64,000 nt of DNA, taken from Latrodectus hesperus. Taxonomy: Eukaryota; Arthropoda; Arachnida; Araneae; Theridiidae. Numbering within the stretch: position 1 is the first letter of the stretch; every line of letters starts with the position of its first letter. Location: assembly GCA_037975125.1 (NCBI GenBank), contig CM075860.1, positions 19,227,093-19,291,092 on the forward strand. Reading direction: 5' to 3'. Of the stretch, positions 56,290 through 64,000 are shown one piece after another. A program made the translations under genes and the position numbers. The notes under the pieces were generated by a model. That model saw only the letters and a list, made by a program, of their open reading frames with translations, did no database searches and had not been told where the DNA came from.

Positions 56290-56460
56290 AAAATTATAGT
56301 CGAGCTGGTAGCCAAATTGTAAGTGCATTTTGCTTTCGTTCAACAGCTCGTGGGTTCGAATCCCGGTTTGAGTGTTTGTAGGGGCTTACAGTCCTCTTTA
56401 AGCCTTAGATTCCAGTCTTGTTAGCTCTCGTGTGCAAAAAGTGACCGTTGAGTAAGCCAA
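56290..56460 (+). mobile_element. tRNA-derived SINE
   Basis: The head has CGAGCTGGTAGCCAAATTGT (box A-like) and GGGTTCGAATCCCGGTTTGA (box B). The tail has TAGCTCTCGTGTGCAAAAAG, shared with the fragment at 10288-10345. Confidence 0.85.
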
Positions 56461-57829
56461 TCTAAATTATTGTAGCGCTCTATACTTGTATAAGCTAAAA
56501 TTTTTCAACTGAAAAAAAAAATGAATGTAGAGAAACCGATTTTGTCTGCTATAGCTTTTGAGGGAAAAATTTCTAATAAAACAAAATATTTGCTTCATCT
56601 GACTCAAAATGTTGTAAATATACATATGTGCACTGTTTTCAAGTAATCGAGTAGCTCTATGTATGTGCTTCATTTTAATAAATTTAATATTTTTATTTTT
56701 AAGAAAAAAAATTTCCTTTTTTTAATTCAGTAAGACGATGAGTAAGAAGGGAAAGAATACACTTTTGGTTAAATATTAAAAACTATTTTTTAAAAGGTTA
56801 AATTATATTTTTAAAGTAATTGTGTGTATAACATAATACATTTTTTTATTTTAAAAAAATGAAAATTTCAAGGGATTTTTTTCATTTTTAAATTACATTT
56901 CCTGAATTTGGATTCAAAAATTCCAATTATAATTCATTTGCAGAAGTCAGAACAACCCAAAAGAATAAGATTGTATGTAAGTTAAAGATTCATTTATGAA
57001 GTTTATTCACTTATCTCCTTGAAAGTTTTTGTTTAATCAAGGTGCATAATACAGCAAGTAAAATTTTGATGTTTCGTTATGGTATATAAGGAGTTTTTTA
57101 AAATAATGGCAAAGGATTTCTCCAAAACATCAATCAAATATCAAGCCAATATTAATTATATAATGATAAAGCAATCAATCTGCAGTTAATTGCAATGGTT
57201 CATGGTAAAACAATTTCATCTGTAAAATTTTCGCAAAACTATTTATTTATTCTTAGTTACAAGAAAAAATTAATTTTTATGACAAATTCGAAAGTTTCCT
57301 AATGTGAAATTAGTTTATAAATTTATTTTAGCTAATAAAAATTCCTTAAGAAATTATAGACACAACAAATATAGCTTAAGAATATTTTTTAAACTTCTCT
57401 GAATTAAATTCATTTGAATGTGGTCTAAAATAATTTCATACACATCCGTAATATTAAGCGAAATGTTAAAATATTTTATAAATAATAAAACACGTAAAAT
57501 TAGGTGATTTTAAAAATGTCCAATTTTATTGAATTTTGAGAATGTAATATAAAATATTTTTATCATTAATAAAAAATAGATTTTCCAGAATATCAATATT
57601 TTACGGAATAACCTTTCTACAACATTGAATTCTAGCATTTTTCCATGAAATTAACTTACGTTTCCTGTTTTTCAACTGCATTTTTTGATGTTTGTAAATT
57701 GAAAATATACATGAGCACATATCACCTAAATATGGTATAAACTATTAACAATCGTACAAATTAACTAAAGTGATATGTTCCACAGCAATTCCAATTTTTA
57801 GTGATAAAGATGCGAAGGCGAATGAAAAA
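56461..57829. other. Intergenic AT-rich DNA, nothing recognised
   Basis: I see no gene, no long repeat and no transposon ends. Short ORFs here lack any family features. Confidence 0.6.
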
Positions 57830-58130
57830 TAAAAATTTGAAATACTTTCCATATTTGAGTGACGTCACGTGACCAGCTGTCACTGCGCGAATCTATATTA
57901 CGGGACAGAAGTGTTTTAAAAAAAGCATCCCTGCTCGCAGAAGATCCACTTTAAAGTGGCTCACCCCCCTTGCGATCAAACACGGTAATCAAATGAACCA
58001 CTTGAAGACTTGACAGTGCGTTGAAAGGAATCTTCAAAAAACCACTATAGAGGGTGGGCCGTCGGTGTGGTTGCTTTTCAGCGCCTAATCCAATTTTAGT
58101 TTAATCCGCTTTTAAGATAATTTTTCCACA
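57830..58130. promoter_or_regulatory. GC-richer island with clustered binding-site motifs, candidate distal enhancer or upstream promoter
   Basis: It contains TGACGTCA (57860-57867) overlapping CACGTG (57866-57871), CAGCTG (57874-57879) and the perfect palindrome CCACTTTAAAGTGG (57946-57959). A GATCAAAC TCF-like site and two TAATCC (Otx/Bicoid-like) sites lie further right. It lies 12.5 kb upstream of the Serrate ATG, with no ORF or repeat ends. Function and target gene are inferred. An untranslated first exon of Serrate here cannot be excluded. Confidence 0.4.
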
Positions 58131-58629
58131 GATGGGGGATCACGTTGCCACTTTACACTCCATTCTTTATTCAATTATCAAATGCTGTGTTAAAAACTTC
58201 ACCACACAAAATTTTTGAAGAATGTTTGATCTTAATCAAATGAAGGAAATTAACTGGAACTAAAACGTCGACGTCTCAAAATAGTGATGACAAGCTTATT
58301 CCTGTAAATTCGCCAAAAAGAACAAATTTAACTTTATGGATTTGCTAGTGCGCCAAATGGATGCCAAAAATTAAATACTGCTACAATTTAGATAATTGAT
58401 ATTTGAATGCAATCAGAATAACAGGAGGTAAATTTAAGATATTAATTGTATGCTAAATGCTTTAAACATTTACTTATTTGACGTTTACTAAAATTTCACG
58501 TGTATAGGAACTTACACAATATTCAATGAAAGTGATAATAGTTTTTTGTTCTTAGAAAGAAAGATTGATTGTAATTATCCCTTTTGTAGGCTATTTTTAT
58601 AAGAAACATTTTATTTTTTTATTCACATA

Positions 58630-59000
58630 GTAAATTTTAATTTAAGGCAGGGTGGTTCCAAAAGAATTTAGCACAGCGACCGTAGGTCTATAGTACTATG
58701 CCCCAAAAAGAAAGCTCTTATTTAAAGAGACCAGTGGATGATACAAAATTCAGCAGACATTTAACAGGGATATCTTGCAATATCCAAGATTCAATTAGAT
58801 GCTAACCCAAGTGTTCAAATCCATGCGTGGTAAAAGTTTCCCATTTGTATAGAAATATGTCATATGAAGTTTCTTTCATATATTGACAACCCTTGCAAGT
58901 AGGATAATCTAATGCTCCATAATAGTGAGATATCCCTCAAGGTGGTAGTTTCCTGTAAGAAGTTCCATTCACTAAGTAAGTGTTCTTTGCATTCTAGTTC
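58630..59000. other. Moderately GC-richer segment, unidentified
   Basis: It begins CAGGGTGGTTCCAAAAGAAT, which looks like a transposon end, and carries AGCACAGCGACCGTAGGTC. No matching right end and no coding frame were found. Confidence 0.25.
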
Positions 59001-59232
59001 GAATGTTTCATGTATTTATTGAAGTATAAGAATAATTCCCTTATATACAAATGTTTTGAGCTTTTTTTATATGACCTCCATGCAATACAAAATATTTCAT
59101 CTTCCTTTGCTGTCACCATTCTAAAATAGAATTATTCTATAAAAGCGATTTAAATTTCTTCACATTATGAAGGTTACATATTTGTTTATAGTCATAGATT
59201 TATCACTAAAATTTCAGGACCCAAAGAACCCT

Positions 59233-59700
59233 ACATACTATCTTGTTAAAAATAGTCAGTTTCAAACATTAAATTAAAACGCCACCGTTTAAGTATCTAA
59301 TATAAAAAATAATTGAATAAAATTATTAATCGATTAAAATTGGTTTATTTGTCTTAAAATAATTTTAAAGATTAAAATTTGCGATTAAGAGAACCATTCA
59401 CACATACTATCTTGTTAAAAATAGTTAGCTTTAATCAAGTTAAGACCCAGTTTAAGTATCCAAAATAATTGAATAAATATATTAATCGATCAAAATTGAT
59501 TTATTTGTTTTGAAATAATTTTCAAGATTAAAATTTACGATTAAGAGAACCATACATACTATCTTGTTAAAAATAATTAACTTCAATCATTAAATTAAAA
59601 TACCGCAGTTTAAGTATCCAGCATCAAAAATAATTGAATAAAATTATTAATCGACCAAAATTGATTTATTTTTTTAAAGCCTTTTTGTTAAGATTAAAAT
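59233..59700 (+). repeat. Three-copy tandem repeat, unit 152-169 bp
   Basis: The unit starts ACATACTATCTTGTTAAAAA at 59233, 59402 and 59554. It continues with GTTTAAGTATC, AATAATTGAATAAA, ATTAATCGA and TTGATTTATTT, and ends near TTAAGAGAACCAT. Divergence and length differences show that it is not recent. Confidence 0.9.
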
Positions 59701-61320
59701 TATTCCATCATTACAAAAAATATATGTAAATAATTTCGATTAGATGATTGTAGAATGAGACTAAAGAGCTTGCGATGATAATAAAGTATCTATCCACAAA
59801 ATAAATCAAGAATTCATTACCAATTTCAGAAATGATAAAAATTCATTTTTTGTAACAATAAGCTGAAAACCTCATAAAAAATTCGTTTTAATTATATGAT
59901 AAAATTATTTAATAATTAATTCTTAAGAAAAATATCAGGATAATTCGTTTCAAGATAGAAAATCTTTCTAATTTTTAATTAAATAATGTATCAGAAACAT
60001 TTAACTAAATAATTTGGATTACATAATTGAAATTAATTTACTCATTTTAATTAAAAAGTGATTTTTTATCATCCACGTTAATTTTCAGTTACTTAATGAA
60101 TTACTTTTGTCTATAAATATCAAGATCATTTAAAATATTTTCAGTTCGTATAAAACAATATACAAAAAGATATCAATGTAAAAATAAGCAGTATAAAACT
60201 TATATTGCATCAAAATAAAGAATAAACGATAAATGTCTAAATTTATACTAATTAAAATATCATTTAAATGGGTTTTATGAGTAAATTTTTATGTACTTTA
60301 AAGTCGCAAATTCCTATGATTAAATTCCTTTATATAATAGAATGAAATAACGATAAATTATTAAATTATTGATCAATGTAAATTTAATTAAAAATTGTAA
60401 TGTTTCATGTCATATTTTTCAAGAATGATTGTGTTGGCTACTAATAATACTTTCAAGAATGTTTACTATTAAAACACTTAGCTACTGTTTTGTAAAAGTG
60501 GATGATATTGTAATATATATTCGAATAATAAAACTTTGATTTTTGGTTGTCTGCAAAGAGTCATTTAAGATTAAATGATTTAAACAATCCTAATCTTTTC
60601 AATTCGTCAGCGGTACGAATTGAAAAGATTAGGGTATTATCTATGAGAATGGAATTGTGTTGAATTTAACATTCTAATGACATGCGTAAATTGATTATTG
60701 TCATGAAAAATGAGCTTGATTTCAATTATGCTCATGATAATATGTAATTTCAACCCCAAAACTGAAGAGCAATTTAAGAATAAAATCACAAATGAGAAAT
60801 GTTTATATAAGAGTAGTTAAATATATATATCATGCATATTCTTTAAAAGTGATGTAAGCATACTTATTAATGAAATCTAAATATTCGTGCTAAATATTTG
60901 ATGAACTTGTTTTACTTAAATTACATCATAACTAGTTAAATACAGTTAATATAAAGCTCCTTAATATTACTTTTTTAATTTTTATTAGATTGATATGCTT
61001 AGTTAGAATTGGTTCTCCATGATTAAAATTAAATTTTAGAATCTCATTTTTAAGTATAATTTCTAAGAAATTTTGTAATGTATTATGGATCACTATATCC
61101 TTCATTAATTTCCAAATTTTGACAATTTTACTATCCATTATATACGTTAAATATAAGGAACTGTAAATAATCACTAAATCAGGCATAACTTAATTAAATA
61201 TATAGTTTTGTTCCGGATTAATTATTTTAAACTATTGGTTCAGCATTGATAAGATTATTTTAAAAATGATATTTAACTTCATTATTTTTAATAATGATTT
61301 AGCGTTGATTTTTTTTTTAA
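59701..61320. other. Intergenic AT-rich DNA
   Basis: Nothing coding is recognised. The only clear structure is a perfect 19-bp inverted repeat at 60589-60633, listed separately. The minus-strand ORF at 60932-61186 is AT-rich low-complexity sequence without a family. Confidence 0.6.
60589..60633. repeat. Perfect 19-bp inverted repeat with 7-base loop
   Basis: Arms CCTAATCTTTTCAATTCGT and ACGAATTGAAAAGATTAGG around CAGCGGT. No T-run terminator follows. It could form a stable hairpin in either strand. No flanking duplication was seen. Confidence 0.92.
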
Positions 61321-61326
61321 CATCAG

Positions 61327-61522
61327 CATCTTGTTGCATCATCTTGTTTGATAAAAGCATCTTGTTGCATCATCTTGTTTGATAAAAGCATCTTGTTGCA
61401 TCATCTTGTTTGATAAAAGCATCTTGTTGCATCATCTTGTTTGATAAAAGCATTTTGTTGCATCATCTTGTTTGATAAAAGCATCTTGTTGCATCATCTT
61501 GTTTGATAAAAGCATCTTGTTT
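61327..61522. repeat. 31-bp minisatellite
   Basis: The unit CATCTTGTTGCATCATCTTG plus TTTGATAAAAG starts at 61327, 61358, 61389, 61420, 61451, 61482 and 61513: six full copies and one partial. Copies are almost identical (one C to T at 61454). It abuts the 3' end of the retrotransposon relic at 61523-61990. Confidence 0.98.
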
Positions 61523-61990
61523 TAATGTTTTATTCATTTTACAAAAGCCAAACATTAGTTCACGTGCTCTCCAATACTTCCCGACAATGTCCTCATATTG
61601 TGAAAGTACAGTACAATTGTTTAAATGTTCAAAAATCATTGGTTGATTAGAATCACACAAAATATAGTTTGGGGAATCCAACACTCTAATTCTATAGAGA
61701 TGATCCTGTGAGCAGTGTCATATCCAGTCACTCAATAGAGCCACCGCAGTCTTTCTTGGAAAACTGAGAACAGTTCTCTCCTCCCCCAGAATCTTCCGTG
61801 TCTTATTATTCCTAGCGCTTGTTCAAGATTTTTTTCTAAGGGTCAAGTTAATAAACAATTCAGTTGTAGGAAAAGAAAGAGGATGATTTATGCGGTGTTC
61901 TATCAAAGAGCTCTCTTCTTAGCCAATGATCAGCTTTTTCATTGCCCATAATTCCACAATGGGCAGGAATCCATTGGAATGAAATTCTGT
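61523..61990 (-). pseudogene. Non-LTR retrotransposon relic: RNase H end and C-terminus
   Basis: Minus strand: ISFQWIPAHCGIMGNEKADH at about 61986-61927 is the last RNase H motif, with His and Asp present. It is followed by SSSFPTTELFINLTLRKK. After frame breaks, SPNYILCDSNQPMIFEHLNN, CTVLSQYEDIVGKY and WRARELM form the usual C-terminal tail. The rest of the element is missing, and an ORF (61463-61684) runs on into the minisatellite. Confidence 0.85.
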
Positions 61991-62020
61991 CTTATCACAA
62001 TATAAGTACTATAGCACAAA

Positions 62021-62935
62021 GAGATCCATATGATAGTGGTATTCCGCCTTCAGAATATGATGCTGACCATTGGAAAATGCAATGATAGACTTTCTTAAAG
62101 TTACAAGATCAATGAAATTTGCGCCACTCTTTTAAAAACAATTTTATATTCAAATATGAAACGTTATTAAGACACTGAATGATTTTTAATTGAAAATAAG
62201 GATAAAAAAATTTTTAAATTTGAAACAATGCTGTGAAGCTTATAAATATTTGCTATCTAATTTATGGAGTGTAAGATTTGAAGAACACTGACCATGTAAA
62301 ATGGCGCGAAAATTAGGAAATGATTAGGAAAATTGCGCCTAATAATCTAGAATTATATATAAAAGAAATCCATATGGCTAAAGTACTTTTATAATATGAT
62401 GCTAGTCATGGTATAAGGCATTGAAGGATTACTTTAAAATTACATTATTAATAAAATTTTCATAATTTTTTAATGAATAAATTTTAATTACAATACTAAA
62501 CACTGTTAAAGTATTGAGTGATTTTTAACTGACAATAGGAATGATTCGAGATACGAAAAAAATGTTATAAACCTCAAATATTGGCACCAGATTTATGGAA
62601 TGTAAAATTTAAGGAACTTTATCCAAAGAAAATAGCACAATAATTAAAAAAAATTTTAAAAAATCTAAGATATTTTCGCTAATAATGTTGTAGAAAATAT
62701 GTTATAAAGCTCAAACATCTACACCAGATTTATGGTGTAAAAGATTCGAAGAATATTGTACGAAAGAAAATGGTGCAATAATGAATTAAATTACTTAAAA
62801 ATTACATGGTATCTTCTCCAATTGTGAAATAAAAAATTGTTAGAGTGCTCAAGCATCTACACCTGATTTTTGGCATAAATGATTGGAGGAATATTGTACA
62901 AAGAGAATAGCGTGATAGTTAAAAAAAGAATCTAA
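62021..62935 (+). repeat. Degenerate tandem repeat, about 340-bp unit plus 140-bp sub-units
   Basis: Two long copies begin AGATCCATATGATAG (62022) and AGAAATCCATATGGC (62364). Both contain ATATGATGCT, TTGAATAAGG-like text and an end block with TTTATGG-GTAAAATTTGAAGAA. The end block alone recurs near 62703 and 62843 (CTCAAACATCTACACC, CTCAAGCATCTACACC). No ORF is conserved. Confidence 0.75.
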
Positions 62936-62989
62936 GATACCTTTACCAACTAAGATATTTTTACGAAGTTTAAATGTTAAGTTCATTGG

Positions 62990-63310
62990 AGAAAGCGTCC
63001 TTCTTACTTTTAAAAAAAACGAGTGAAACTGTAATATGAAGCAATCGATCTCACAGCGAGTGATATGTGGGATCATATCGATGAATGGCTCTCAAGGGGG
63101 TGGGCCGACACCACTCCACCCCGACAATAAGTACCTCTCGATTCAAACGGCCAAATGTTCGTCTGCGTATCCGTCGAACTCTTTCATGCGAGGCATTTAT
63201 TTTTTATTTTCATTCATGCCCTCTCCCCTTTCATGCCGAGTGGCTCACATATTTCAAAAAATTAAAAGCGGCGGAGGAAAAGTTTTTCCGAGGAAAATCG
63301 CAATAATTAT
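62990..63310. promoter_or_regulatory. GC-richer island, candidate regulatory element
   Basis: It contains two ATCGAT-type sites (AAGCAATCGATCTCA, CATATCGATGAAT), GGGGGTGGGCCGACACC and CGGCGGAGGAAAAG in otherwise AT-rich DNA. Two overlapping plus-strand ORFs exist (63036-63359 and 63085-63306) but neither shows a family. Regulatory nature is inferred from composition only. Confidence 0.3.
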
Positions 63311-64000
63311 TTTTACTTTCAAAATGCAAGATACATATTTTATCAATGCGGAAACATGACAATTATCTGAGTTAAAAAATATAAAATATTATCTGTGAAC
63401 TACACTACATAAAAAATTTCAAAACAAATAACTTTTTTTTACATTTTTGATAAGTACTCAAAAAAAGTGTTAGAGTTTTGGACAATTGATTTCATTTCCG
63501 TCAGATAAAACTAAATTATTTCATAAACACAAGATTTTAATTAAAAATTAGCGTATAAACTAATGTAAGAAATTAATTATAACTTTTTAATTAAAAATGT
63601 TAATTTACATTATTTATTTGATAATATATTTATTTTATTTGTAAAACTATTTTAAATGAATTAAATTAAAGTTCAAAGAAAATAGACCCCTTTGAAAATG
63701 ATACTTGACGTCTTTATGCAAAACTTTTGTTCACTCAAAAGTATTTTTCGTAATAAATTAATTTTTTTTAATGTATTAGGGAATAATTATGTTATGAAAT
63801 ACATTAATCAAATCTTTAGTGAGTTAAGAAAAAAATCATTGTGAAGAAAAGTTACTAGAAAGCAACCATATTAGACACTTGTTCTTTCAGTGTTTTCAGG
63901 GAAAATTTTATAAGTAAAAAGTTAAAGATACTTTTTTTAAAATTGTTAATTTAATTTGTTATTTTAGAAAAGATAACTTAATTTAAATTAAGGCTTATTT
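63311..64000. other. Intergenic AT-rich DNA at the right edge
   Basis: No gene, transposon ends or notable repeats recognised. Confidence 0.6.

Overview
This is a eukaryotic, strongly AT-rich window. It is dominated by one long spliced gene on the minus strand, running from an ATG at 45369 to beyond the left edge at position 1. The gene encodes a Notch ligand of the Serrate/Jagged family. I resolved 20 coding exons, all joined by consistent reading phases. They carry 1064 codons: signal peptide, MNNL domain, DSL domain, 16 EGF repeats, a Jagged-type von Willebrand factor C region and the juxtamembrane ectodomain. The transmembrane and intracellular exons are not in the window. The intron density, the SINE and Tc1/mariner load and the retrotransposon relics suggest an arthropod, most likely a chelicerate such as a spider. 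The species is an inference.

Layout, left to right. Positions 929-24066 hold exons 20 to 5: the juxtamembrane part, the VWC-like region and EGF16 to EGF1/2. The introns here are mostly short or medium. They contain a (TA)n array (7854-7963), a cluster of inverted repeats (4753-4920), a degraded 18S ribosomal RNA pseudogene (about 15160-15966) and a broken Tc1-like transposon (22088-23776). Positions 24067-30580 form a 6.5 kb intron with a (TA)n array, a SINE and internally deleted DNA transposons. Exons 4, 3 (DSL) and 2 (end of MNNL) lie at 30581-33831. Positions 33832-45018 form the 11 kb first intron, which holds SINEs, Tc-like and non-LTR relics, tandem duplications and two GC-richer islands that may be regulatory. 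Exon 1 is at 45019-45369, and a GC-rich island with TATA-like and E-box motifs directly upstream is the best promoter candidate.

Positions 46100-64000 contain no recognisable host gene. I see tRNA-derived SINEs (several with clean target-site duplications), two non-LTR retrotransposon RNase H relics, minisatellites, degenerate tandem repeats, and two GC-richer islands (57830-58130 and 62990-63310) that may be distal control elements.

The window holds no operon or prokaryotic system. The most unusual items are the 18S rDNA pseudogene inside a Serrate intron, a GC-AG intron needed to keep the conserved EGF10 frame, a vertebrate-Jagged-like 16-EGF layout, and a 31-bp minisatellite at the 3' end of a retroelement relic.
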